Shown: piece by piece, positions 1 through 5,686 of the stretch
Layout of the letters: the number at the start of each line of letters is the position of its first letter
Position numbering within the stretch: position 1 is the first letter of the stretch
Origin: JBHHYR01 sp046757585
Lineage (GTDB): Bacteria > Desulfobacterota > Binatia > HRBIN30
NCBI GenBank assembly: GCA_046757585.1
Contig: JBHHYR010000216.1
Coordinates: 1 to 6,675 of the forward strand
Reading direction: 5' to 3'
Length of the DNA stretch: 6,675 nucleotides
The notes under the pieces: model-generated
The model's input: only the letters and a program-made list of their open reading frames with translations
Told to the model about the DNA's origin: nothing
Database searches by the model: none
Program-made: the position numbers and the translations under genes

Positions 1-50
1 ACGGCTTCAGCCGTGCCGCCGCCAATCCGAGCCATCGCGGCTTTAGCCGC
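1..50. repeat. Pair of REP-like palindromic units
   Basis: Two short dyads of the same design sit exactly 36 bp apart. Bases 1-14 form ACGGCT-TC-AGCCGT and bases 37-50 form GCGGCT-TT-AGCCGC, each with a perfect 6-bp stem and a 2-base centre. The shared core is CGGCTTnAGCCG. They lie past the 3' end of the minus-strand protease gene and have no T-tract, so they do not look like ordinary intrinsic terminators. Paired palindromes of this type are typical of REP/BIME-like intergenic repeats, and from memory similar CGGCTAAAGCCG palindromes are common in acidobacterial genomes. The array may continue to the left of the window. That the units are genuine genome-wide repeats is inferred from their form. 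Confidence 0.55.
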
Positions 51-73
51 TGAGGGTGCGTGCAAGGAGCGTG

Positions 74-778
74 CTAGTGGTAGCCCGCGCCGGGGTGCAG
101 CAGATTGAGCGCCAGAGTGTAGACCGGGTCGAAGACGTACTGGAAGAGGTACCACGCCAGCAGCAGGCCGATCAGCCCGTAGGAGCGGCTGAACTCGCGG
201 AAGCGCTGCCCGGCCTGCTCGCTCATCAGCAGGGTGACAGCGGAGTTGCCGTCCAGCGGCGGCACCGGCAGCAGGTTGAAGACGAACAAGAGCAGGTTGA
301 GCACGAACCCGATGCTCAGCACCGTCGCCACCGCCTCCAGCGTCCCTTCGCCGCCGCTGGTGACGATGTGGGTCATCGTCGCCCGCTCCGGAGCCTGGAA
401 CACCCCGAGGGAGACGCCGGCTCGGATGCCCAGGGCCGCGAGCAACACCAGTCCCAGGTTGGCGCCCGGGCCCGCGAGCGCCATCCAGGCCGCGCGCCGC
501 GGGTGGCGCTCGGCCCAGTAGGGGTCGTAGGGAGCGCTGGCCCAGCCGATCATCCAGCCGAAGAGGGCGTAGGACAGGACCGGCACCAGGATGGTGCCGA
601 AAGGCTCGCGGCGGATGTGGGGCAGGGGGCTGAGCGTGGCTTGCCCGGCGTGAAAGGCGGTCGGGTCGCCTCCCCGCAGCGCCGCCCAGGCGTGCGCGCC
701 CTCGTGGCAAGTGATGGAGAGAAGAAAGACGACGTACCAGACCAAGCCAAGCGTGACGGCCTCGGGCGTCAGGGTCAA
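74..778 (-). CDS. M50 (site-2 protease type) membrane metalloprotease
   Basis: Predicted 234-residue intramembrane zinc metalloprotease of the compact bacterial M50 class. It would cut substrates within or near the membrane; the substrate is unknown. The zinc-binding HExxH motif is intact (HEGAH, residues 25-29) inside the first hydrophobic segment. A second motif, NLLPVPPLDG (168-177), supplies the family's third ligand, Asp176. The conserved AGPGANL loop is at 102-108. Hydrophobic stretches lie near 9-30, 60-80, 96-120, 148-170 and 200-222, as expected for a multi-pass core without PDZ or CBS domains. The start is TTG. The frame is closed by an upstream TGA with no ATG or GTG in between, and GAGG lies 8 bases before the TTG. 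It is transcribed divergently from the secreted pseudo-protease 62 bp away. Family assignment is firm; the physiological role is unknown. Confidence 0.93.
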   Translation of the reverse strand: MTLTPEAVTLGLVWYVVFLLSITCHEGAHAWAALRGGDPTAFHAGQATLSPLPHIRREPFGTILVPVLSYALFGWMIGWASAPYDPYWAERHPRRAAWMALAGPGANLGLVLLAALGIRAGVSLGVFQAPERATMTHIVTSGGEGTLEAVATVLSIGFVLNLLLFVFNLLPVPPLDGNSAVTLLMSEQAGQRFREFSRSYGLIGLLLAWYLFQYVFDPVYTLALNLLHPGAGYH

Positions 779-825
779 CTTTTTCGCCTCGCAGCGAGTC
801 CTAGCGGGATAGTATCATTGCAGGC

Positions 826-838
826 AGGAGGAGAGGAG
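826..838 (+). promoter_or_regulatory. Strong Shine-Dalgarno tract for the GTG-start gene at 841
   Basis: AGGAGG (826-831) ends 9 bases before GTG 841-843 and is followed by a second GAGGAG (833-838). This purine block fixes the GTG as the start. The rest of the 62-bp divergent gap (779-840) must hold the promoters of both flanking genes. Only weak -10-like hexamers around 810-818 can be seen there. Confidence 0.7.
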
Positions 839-840
839 AC

Positions 841-1632
841 GTGAGACACCGTTGTTGGGTTGCGCTGGGGCTGCTGTTGGCGGCGACGCCGGCGCTGGCG
901 CAAGTACGCTTCGAAAACTTTGGCACCAGCGGCCGCATCAACGTCACCTACACCGAGCCCTCCGATGAAGGCCAGGCCACCCGCCTGCAGGAATTGGCCG
1001 CCACCCTGAAGCCGCTCGCCGACCAGTTGCACCCGCTCGAGGAGATCAACATCGTCATCGTCCACTCGCGGCGCGAGCTCGAGCAGCGCCTGGGGCCCGG
1101 GCACGACGGCGCCCTGGCCGGCGTCAGCTACATCCACGGCATTCTGTTCCTCTCACCCATCGTCTGGCAGACCAACCCCACCCAGGAAGCGCTCGAGCAG
1201 CAGATGAAGGATGCGCTCGTCCGCTACGCCGTTCTGTTTCTGTCGGGCGGCAACCGGCTGCCCGGCTGGCTCGACCAGGGCTTGGTCAGCTTCCTGACCC
1301 AGCGGACTTTCGGTGTCGGCACCGCCGAACCGGTGGCGCGCGCCGCTCCCTTGCTGCTCGCCCGGCGCGAGGCTGCCGAGCTGGCCGTGGGCTATTGGGC
1401 GGTGCGCTATCTGGCGGAAGAGCGCGGAGGCCTGCCGGTCTTGCAGCAACTGCTGCGCTTGCACGCCCGGCGCCCCGACACCTTCGTGGAAGACCTCGAG
1501 CTGACCTACGGCGTCTCGGTGGGCGAGCTCGAGCGCGACTGGCGCCAGTGGCTGGCGGCGATGGTGGAGCGCGACAAGCGCGAGCGCGAGTCCGGCGTGC
1601 GCGAAGGCCCCCTGGTGCGCGACCCTGACTAA
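841..1632 (+). CDS. Secreted peptidase MA-like protein lacking the metal site
   Basis: A 263-residue exported protein. A signal peptide (hydrophobic core about 6-17) ends in ALA-Q, with likely cleavage after residue 20. The body follows the peptidase MA-like/gluzincin layout. An N-terminal alpha/beta part includes INIVIVHSRRELEQRL (69-84), and a strand-rich GVSYIHGILFLS follows at 94-105. Then comes a helix where HExxH is expected (124-134), the signature LPGWLDQGLVSFL (140-152), and a C-terminal helical part ending in YGVSVGELERDWRQWL (223-238). The helix reads LVRYAVLFL, so no HExxH is present, and the usual WLxEG is WLDQG, so the third-ligand Glu is Gln146. I infer a non-catalytic binding or structural protein of the envelope or periplasm. 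A charged tail follows (about 242-263). It starts with GTG and a strong ribosome site, and converges tail to tail with the next gene 43 bases on. The fold is inferred from motif spacing; the function is unknown. Confidence 0.82.
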   Translation: MRHRCWVALGLLLAATPALAQVRFENFGTSGRINVTYTEPSDEGQATRLQELAATLKPLADQLHPLEEINIVIVHSRRELEQRLGPGHDGALAGVSYIHGILFLSPIVWQTNPTQEALEQQMKDALVRYAVLFLSGGNRLPGWLDQGLVSFLTQRTFGVGTAEPVARAAPLLLARREAAELAVGYWAVRYLAEERGGLPVLQQLLRLHARRPDTFVEDLELTYGVSVGELERDWRQWLAAMVERDKRERESGVREGPLVRDPD

Positions 1633-1675
1633 GAGATTTCATTTGGTGCAGGCGCACTGACTTCAGGCTGGATTC

Positions 1676-3304
1676 TTACTCCGGGAGGTTCATGCCGCGG
1701 AGGAGGTCTTGGAAGCGTGGGCTGTCCTGCAAATTGTCCCAATCCCAGCCTACATTGAGATGAACCAAGGGGGGCTCACGCTGTTCGTAGGCTTTCTCCA
1801 GCGAATCCAGCGCTAGAGCTTCCTCTTCCGCGTGTGCATACAGTCGCGCAATGCGAACTGACGGAACGTAGGTTTCCTGCGCGCGCGCTTCCAGGGTCTC
1901 TGCCGCACGATGCATCGCCTCGGGGTAGCCGGTCTTCGGGTGTCCGTGCTCCAGTGCTTCGGCGACTTCATTGTCACCAATCGCCGCAAAGAATGTCTTG
2001 GCCTCTTTCAAGGCCTTGTCATACTTCCGCTTCTGGTAAAAGGCTCCCCAAAGGCCCATATGCGCAGAAGGAAAGTTTGGTTCCGACTTGAGCGTCTCGT
2101 AAAACTGCGCGATAGCCTCTTCGTAACGCCTCAAGTACACCAAGTGCCAGCCGAGGAAACACTGCAGGAAGAAATTGAACGGGTCTAATTCGAGAGCTCG
2201 CTGAATCTCCCCTTCCCATTTGTCCGCCCGCCCCGTCGAGATAAGGAGGTCTGCGTAAAAAAGGCGTACATCGGCAAGGTTGGGGTTGAGCTCAATGGCA
2301 TGCTGGAACGCCGCCTCAGCCCCTTCCCAGTCCCATTCGTAAAGGAACCGGAAATTTGCCAAGGTCTTGTGAACGTTAGCGAGGGTATCGTCCAGTTCCA
2401 TGGCTTTCGTTATCGCCGCCTGGGCTTTCGGAAGTGCCTCCCGCGGCGGAATGACCCCATTGTCCCCACGGATTAGCCAGACGGCGGCAACTCCCTCATA
2501 CGCAAGTGCGTAATTGGGGTCCCTCTTAAGAGCGAGCTCAAAGTACTCCAGGGCTGTGTCGAAGTGGTATCGCGAAAGTTTGTGCCAGTGAAAACGGCCC
2601 TGGAGACACGCATCGTACGCTTGGTGATCGATGCCACGTGGACGCAGAATGCGCGTTTGCTCTTGTGGAGTTAGTTTGATTCCAATCCTTTGAGTGACGG
2701 CGTGGGCGACCTCGCTTTGCAGTGTCAAGATATCCGTCAGGTGGCGGTCGTAGCTTTCTGCCCACAAGTGGGTTTGATCGCTGACCTGGATGAGTTGGAC
2801 GCTGACGCGCACCCGCTCGGCGGCTCGGCGCACACTGCCTTCCAAGACGTAGTCCACGCCTAACTCCCGGCCAATCTGGTTAACGTCTTTGCGAGTGCCT
2901 TTGTATTGCATCACCGACGTGCGAGCGATGACCCCCAAGCCCTCCGGGTGCGAACGCCCGAGCTGCGTAATCATCTCTTCCGTAAGGCCGTCGCTGAAGT
3001 AGTCCTGCTCGGGGTCGCCGCTTAAGTTCTCGAAGGGCAGCACTGCCAGCATTTTCCTCCGGGTCCGCTGCAGTCTAGAAGGGCGGTTGTTCCACCAGGC
3101 GTCGAGCTCGGACTTGTACGCGTAAACCGTTCCTCGTTTCTTGTGCAGGTGCCGGTGAACAGGTATGCCTTCCTCCACTTCCCACCGGTGTAGGGTGCGA
3201 ATGTCGCGTTTCAGGTAGGCGGCAATCTCTTTCCAGGAATCCAAGCGTTCGGCCGCGGATAATTCCGGCCGCTCACTCCGCTGCGCGGTGTTTACCTTTC
3301 GCAT
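1676..3304 (-). CDS. HTH + TolB-like + TPR regulatory protein
   Basis: A 542-residue protein with three parts. Residues 21-72 form a MerR/excisionase-like helix-turn-helix: LDSWKEIAAYLKRDIRTLHRW, then a basic wing with KKRGTVYAYKSELDAWW. Residues 85-195 form the TolB-like domain typical of COG5616 proteins: MLAVLPFENLSGDPEQDYFS, GVDYVLEGSVRR and THLWAESYDR, followed by the linker helix DILTLQSEVAHAV. From about 248 to 443 come at least five TPR units, for example the helices ending in ALKRDPNYALAYEG and AIELNPNLADV. The C-terminus ends in the family's usual DSPRFQDLLRGMNLPE. No membrane segment or signal peptide is visible, so it should be cytoplasmic, unlike membrane-anchored CadC/ToxR-type relatives. 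ATG 3302-3304 is preceded by AAGG at a spacing of 7. It diverges from the two secreted-protein genes and is a candidate regulator of them; its DNA target and ligand are unknown. Confidence 0.88.
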   Translation of the reverse strand: MRKVNTAQRSERPELSAAERLDSWKEIAAYLKRDIRTLHRWEVEEGIPVHRHLHKKRGTVYAYKSELDAWWNNRPSRLQRTRRKMLAVLPFENLSGDPEQDYFSDGLTEEMITQLGRSHPEGLGVIARTSVMQYKGTRKDVNQIGRELGVDYVLEGSVRRAAERVRVSVQLIQVSDQTHLWAESYDRHLTDILTLQSEVAHAVTQRIGIKLTPQEQTRILRPRGIDHQAYDACLQGRFHWHKLSRYHFDTALEYFELALKRDPNYALAYEGVAAVWLIRGDNGVIPPREALPKAQAAITKAMELDDTLANVHKTLANFRFLYEWDWEGAEAAFQHAIELNPNLADVRLFYADLLISTGRADKWEGEIQRALELDPFNFFLQCFLGWHLVYLRRYEEAIAQFYETLKSEPNFPSAHMGLWGAFYQKRKYDKALKEAKTFFAAIGDNEVAEALEHGHPKTGYPEAMHRAAETLEARAQETYVPSVRIARLYAHAEEEALALDSLEKAYEQREPPLVHLNVGWDWDNLQDSPRFQDLLRGMNLPE

Positions 3305-3342
3305 GGCTAGGCCTTGGCCCTGGAAGCAAGAAAACTGGGGAG

Positions 3343-3371
3343 ATTTTACCCCATCCCGCTAATCGCTTCAA
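3343..3371 (-). promoter_or_regulatory. Sigma70-type promoter for the HTH/TPR gene
   Basis: On the minus strand, TTGAAG (3371-3366; four of six consensus bases) is separated by exactly 17 bases from TAAAAT (3348-3343; five of six). Transcription would start near 3336 and give a leader of about 30 bases before ATG 3304. The GTGACA repeats at 3391-3406 lie just upstream of the -35 box, where an activator, or a repressor shared with the divergent genes, could bind. Confidence 0.55.
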
Positions 3372-3374
3372 ATG

Positions 3375-3409
3375 CAATGTCCTGGCGGATGTGACAAAAC
3401 GTGACATTG
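3375..3409. promoter_or_regulatory. Candidate operator: GTGACA direct repeat plus inverted copy
   Basis: GTGACA occurs at 3391-3396 and again at 3401-3406, a 10-bp period that places both on the same DNA face. The second copy continues as GACATTG (3403-3409), the exact inverse of CAATGTC at 3375-3381. The cluster is in the divergent region between a gene with an HTH domain and two secreted-protein genes, and sits just upstream of the minus-strand promoter. Binding by the neighbouring HTH protein is inferred from position only. Confidence 0.38.
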
Positions 3410-3475
3410 GCAGTTTGCATGTTCTTGTCTCTTGCGCAGCCCAAGCGCACGGGAGCAAGCTCTGGGTGCGCGCAC

Positions 3476-3488
3476 ATCGCGCAAATCA
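3476..3488 (+). repeat. 13-bp direct repeat, copy 1 (partner at 4046-4058)
   Basis: ATCGCGCAAATCA occurs here, in the leader of the small secreted gene, and identically at 4046-4058 ahead of the beta-helix gene. The distance to the following Shine-Dalgarno site differs (about 45 versus 6 bases), so it is not a conserved part of the ribosome site. It may be a trace of duplication, a binding site, or chance. Confidence 0.4.
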
Positions 3489-3493
3489 AATGC

Positions 3494-3537
3494 GGGCCCT
3501 CCGCAGCTTCTGATCGCAGCGAGGGCGCCCGCGGAGG
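3494..3537 (+). promoter_or_regulatory. Candidate leader switch masking the Shine-Dalgarno site
   Basis: The Shine-Dalgarno GGAGG (3533-3537; 5 bases before ATG 3543) lies in GCGGAGG (3531-3537). This is perfectly complementary to CCTCCGC at 3498-3504, giving a 7-bp stem that would hide the ribosome site. The same upstream segment can instead pair with another partner: GCCCTC (3496-3501) with GAGGGC (3521-3526), extended by GG 3494-3495 with CC 3528-3529 around one bulged G. The two pairings exclude each other, as in a translational on/off switch. It applies only if transcription starts upstream of 3494, and no convincing plus-strand promoter could be identified. No known riboswitch class was recognised. 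Confidence 0.35.
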
Positions 3538-3542
3538 TTACC

Positions 3543-4022
3543 ATGCGCCGTCAATTGTTGCTTGCGGGTTTAACGCTTCTGATCGCCGTTCTGCTTCCCT
3601 CTTCGGCTTGGGGACAATCGGGTTGCCAGCGGCTGCAAGGATCCGAGAATCTGACCTTCCTCGGCTTTTGGACTGGCGACGTTGATCTGGTCCTCGGCAA
3701 TCAACTTCTGCATGGTGTGGTGTCATACACCCTTACCAGCGCGAGACCAACCAAAGGTGGTGTTGTCCTCCTGGGGACGGAGACCGCCACGTTCGACTTC
3801 GGTGGCGGGAACACCTTTACCGTGCAGGATCACTTCTCTTTCAGTCGCACACCTGATCCGACTGTCCGGAGCTACAAGGCCATTAACCGCGTCACAGCAG
3901 GGACGGGGAGGTTCAAGGATGCTTTCGGCAAGTTTACCGTCAAAGGCGATGTCCAGTTTTCAACTTCACCCTGGACTTTCACTAGCACTATGCGGGGAGC
4001 GATCTGCGTCGAGTCTGAATAG
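3543..4022 (+). CDS. Small secreted protein, possible AOC-like barrel
   Basis: A 159-residue exported protein of unknown function. The signal peptide has MRR, then a hydrophobic stretch at residues 5-18, then SSAWG-Q with likely cleavage after residue 24. The mature part is rich in alternating beta-strand pattern and Thr/Gly turns. It contains GTGRFKDAFGKFTVKGDVQF near its C-terminal third, a pattern like the GTGxFxxAxG turn of allene-oxide-cyclase-like/dirigent-type barrels; that fold is suggested, not established. Two Cys (28 and one near the C-terminus, in GAICVESE) could form a disulfide that closes the barrel. I chose ATG 3543 over in-frame upstream codons because GGAGG lies 5 bases before it and it begins directly with the signal peptide. 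It is probably co-transcribed with the beta-helix gene 55 bases downstream. Confidence 0.8.
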   Translation: MRRQLLLAGLTLLIAVLLPSSAWGQSGCQRLQGSENLTFLGFWTGDVDLVLGNQLLHGVVSYTLTSARPTKGGVVLLGTETATFDFGGGNTFTVQDHFSFSRTPDPTVRSYKAINRVTAGTGRFKDAFGKFTVKGDVQFSTSPWTFTSTMRGAICVESE

Positions 4023-4045
4023 GCAGGCGGCCTGTCGGCCCGTCG

Positions 4046-4058
4046 ATCGCGCAAATCA
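4046..4058 (+). repeat. 13-bp direct repeat, copy 2 (partner at 3476-3488)
   Basis: Second identical copy of ATCGCGCAAATCA, located between the two secreted-protein genes and ending 5 bases before the Shine-Dalgarno tract at 4064-4070. Confidence 0.4.
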
Positions 4059-4063
4059 GAAGC

Positions 4064-4070
4064 AAGGAGG
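4064..4070 (+). promoter_or_regulatory. Shine-Dalgarno site for the beta-helix gene
   Basis: AAGGAGG ends 7 bases before ATG 4078, a near-ideal match and spacing. It decides the start in favour of 4078 over in-frame codons further upstream, which overlap the preceding gene. The bases around this ATG (TTACCATGC after GGAGG) resemble those around ATG 3543. Confidence 0.75.
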
Positions 4071-4077
4071 ATTTACC

Positions 4078-5031
4078 ATGCCACGTTCCACTTTTGTTGT
4101 CAGCATCGCCATCGTTGTTGTCAGCATCGCCCTGTTGGGGGTCACTCCGGCGGGCGCGGAAACACCGGTGTTCTGCAACATGACCATCACTATATCAGGT
4201 CAATACGTCCTCACCAGTGATCTGGCCTGTGGGGCTGCGCCTGGCCTAGAGGTCGCCGCCAACGACGTTCACATCGACTTCAACGGCCATACCCTATCAG
4301 GTCCCGGCACCGGCGTCGGCATCATTACCGCGAACGGGGGCTGCGTCGGCGTAACGGGTTTGCACCTCAATGGTGGCACGGTCACGGGCTTCGACACCGG
4401 GATTAGACTGTGTGCCCCTGCCAGTACGACGATGAATGCCCATGTGAACGGTATGACCGTGACAGGAAACTCTTTGAGTGGCATACATCTGGTCAACTCC
4501 GATGGCAACCATGTAAACGGCAACACCATTTCAGAAAACATCAGCACTCAGGGTGCCGTTGGCGTCCGTTTGGAGAACTCCCACAACAACAAGTTCAACA
4601 CGAATCGGTTGCGTGACAATGAGACGGTGCCGGGCGTATTTGCCACCTGCGGGGGCTTCGGCCTGTTCGGCTCGAACGACAACGTGATCACCTCCAACGA
4701 CATCTCCGATAACGGGGCTGCAAACGGCGGCTTTGGGGTCGGTTTGTTCTTTTCCAGCGGCAACACGGTTCGAGGCAATATTGTGAACGGCAACCGTCAG
4801 CAAGGGATTCTCGTTGTGTTTGGTTCCAACCACACCGTCCAAAGCAACACCGTCAACCAGACTTTGATTGGCAATGGGATTTTTGTGCTTTTTGCTAGCG
4901 ACAACACGATCAAGAGCAACATAGCGTTCAACAATGCGGCTCTTGATCTGTTGGACACTAACGCCAATTGCGATAACAACACATGGAAGAGCAACACCTT
5001 CGGGACCAGTAACCAGGCGTGCATCCAGTAA
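4078..5031 (+). CDS. Secreted right-handed beta-helix (NosD-type) protein
   Basis: A 317-residue exported protein. The signal peptide (MPRS, then hydrophobic 6-22) ends in PAGA-E, with cleavage likely after 27. The mature N-terminus (31-75) follows the common cap pattern of such proteins: FCNMTITISGQYVLTSDLAC, then DVHIDFNGHTLSG. From about 113 to 310 there are seven to eight coils of roughly 22-30 residues. Each turns at a Ser/Asn-rich corner (NSDGN, NSHNN, GSNDN, SSGNT, GSNHT, ASDNT) and is followed by a TVxxN-like strand; this is an asparagine ladder typical of parallel beta-helices with PbH1 repeats. It ends in NTWKSNTFGTSNQACIQ. Seven Cys (33, 51, 89, 112, 191, 298, 315) suggest disulfides. 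No catalytic site for a lyase or hydrolase can be identified, so carbohydrate binding or a structural role is as likely as an enzyme activity. It is probably in an operon with the small secreted gene upstream. Confidence 0.88.
   Translation: MPRSTFVVSIAIVVVSIALLGVTPAGAETPVFCNMTITISGQYVLTSDLACGAAPGLEVAANDVHIDFNGHTLSGPGTGVGIITANGGCVGVTGLHLNGGTVTGFDTGIRLCAPASTTMNAHVNGMTVTGNSLSGIHLVNSDGNHVNGNTISENISTQGAVGVRLENSHNNKFNTNRLRDNETVPGVFATCGGFGLFGSNDNVITSNDISDNGAANGGFGVGLFFSSGNTVRGNIVNGNRQQGILVVFGSNHTVQSNTVNQTLIGNGIFVLFASDNTIKSNIAFNNAALDLLDTNANCDNNTWKSNTFGTSNQACIQ
4094..4131 (+). repeat. 21-bp-period tandem duplication inside the signal peptide
   Basis: The 17 bases TTGTTGTCAGCATCGCC at 4094-4110 recur identically at 4115-4131. 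The 21-bp period is exactly seven codons. It doubles VVSIA (residues 7-11 and 14-18) in the hydrophobic core of the export signal without changing the frame. Confidence 0.75.
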
Positions 5032-5039
5032 CTGATGAA

Positions 5040-5057
5040 GCCGGGTTCAACCCTGGC
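5040..5057 (+). terminator. Hairpin just after the beta-helix gene
   Basis: GCCGGG-TTCAAC-CCTGGC makes a 6-bp stem (one G-T pair) starting 9 bases after the stop codon. No T-run follows, so it is at best a weak or Rho-assisted terminator or a 3'-end stabilising stem. The remainder of 5058-5188 holds another GC hairpin (5119-5134: CCGCC/GGCGG) and no recognisable gene. Confidence 0.3.
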
Positions 5058-5188
5058 CAGCCTAGTTCCCGCCTGCTGACAAGTCAACGCGGGGCGTATC
5101 ACACGACAGCTTTTGGTACCGCCGGAAGCGGCGGAGACTAGGCGTATTAAAGGATTGCCTGCCTGGACGAGGGACGCCGCCCGAGGGG

Positions 5189-5572
5189 TTAGGAGCTGAC
5201 GGGCGCTTTACTCTGGACCCGCTCGCGCTGGGCCTCGCGGATGCGGGTGGCCTTCTTGCCTTTCTTGCCGCGCAGGTAGTAGAGCTTGGCGCGGCGCACG
5301 CGTCCCGCGCGCACGACCTGGATGTTCTCCAGCAGCGGCGAGTGCACGAGGAAGATGCGCTCGACCCCGATGCCGAAGGAGACCTTGCGCACGGTGAAGG
5401 TCTCATCCACGGCGCGGCCCCGGCGGCCCACCACCACGCCCTCGAAGGGCTGCACGCGCGTCTTGTCGCCTTCCTTGATCTTCACGTGCACGCGCACCGT
5501 GTCGCCTGGCCGCAACGTGGGCGGCTTGGAGCGCACTTGGGCGCGCCGAATCTTCTCCATCGCGGCAGACAT
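5189..5572 (-). CDS. rplS: 50S ribosomal protein L19
   Basis: Complete L19 of 127 residues, a protein of the large ribosomal subunit at the interface with the small subunit. The core is unmistakable: RPGDTVRVHVKIKEGDKTRV (21-40), FEGVVVGRRG, FTVRKVSFGIGVERIFLVHS (59-78), SPLLENIQVVRAGRVRRAKL and the basic YYLRGKKGKKATRI tail. ATG 5570-5572 has GGAG nine bases upstream, whereas the internal Met5 has no ribosome site, so the longer start is preferred. It lies downstream of trmD on the same strand as in the usual rpsP-rimM-trmD-rplS order. Here a 470-bp gap that holds an antisense gene separates them, so rplS probably needs its own promoter. It ends in TAA. Confidence 0.97.
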   Translation of the reverse strand: MSAAMEKIRRAQVRSKPPTLRPGDTVRVHVKIKEGDKTRVQPFEGVVVGRRGRAVDETFTVRKVSFGIGVERIFLVHSPLLENIQVVRAGRVRRAKLYYLRGKKGKKATRIREAQRERVQSKAPVSS

Positions 5573-5605
5573 GTAGAAACTCTCCCCGGTAAAAAATGGA
5601 CCACC

Positions 5606-5611
5606 AGTATA
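5606..5611 (-). promoter_or_regulatory. Possible -10 box for rplS
   Basis: TATACT on the minus strand matches five of six -10 consensus bases and would start a transcript near 5599 with a leader of about 26 bases. No recognisable -35 hexamer lies at 16-18 bases, so the call rests on the -10 box and on rplS being separated from trmD. Confidence 0.33.
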
Positions 5612-5686
5612 GCGGAACCTGGCCGCCTCGCCTACCCCCGGCCCCGCGCAATGCCAGCAGGCTGCGCGCGCCTCGCCGCCCCGGCC

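Noticed and set aside
773..778. TTGACC on the minus strand as a -35 box
   Set aside because: It coincides with the TTG start codon of the M50 gene and has no matching -10 box leading to another gene.
56..844. A long plus-strand open frame (262 codons) overlapping the M50 protease gene
   Set aside because: It is antisense to a protein with clear M50 motifs. Its product is a low-complexity Gln/Arg/Gly-rich string typical of the complement of GC-rich coding sequence.
1646..1657. Small hairpin GTGC-AGGC-GCAC between the convergent genes as a terminator
   Set aside because: The stem is only 4 bp and no T-run follows on either strand.
3273..3458. Small minus-strand open frame overlapping the start of the HTH/TPR gene
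   Set aside because: It has no ribosome site or recognisable domain and overlaps the promoter and first codons of the HTH/TPR gene in another frame.
3432..3542. Earlier in-frame ATG for the small secreted gene
   Set aside because: It would place 37 residues without signal-peptide character before a normal signal peptide, and ATG 3543 has GGAGG directly upstream.
3682..4077. Upstream in-frame extension of the beta-helix gene
   Set aside because: It overlaps the small secreted gene in another frame and would bury the signal peptide. ATG 4078 has AAGGAGG at a spacing of 7.
5040..5057. Possible tRNA T-arm (GGTTCAA-like) suggesting a tRNA gene or fragment
   Set aside because: No acceptor, D or anticodon arm can be built around it, and the stem pairing fits a plain hairpin.
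5062..5102. Minus-strand TTGACT at 5087-5082 as an antisense promoter into the beta-helix gene
   Set aside because: The hexamer 17 bases downstream (TAGGCT) matches only three -10 bases, and no transcript is otherwise suggested.
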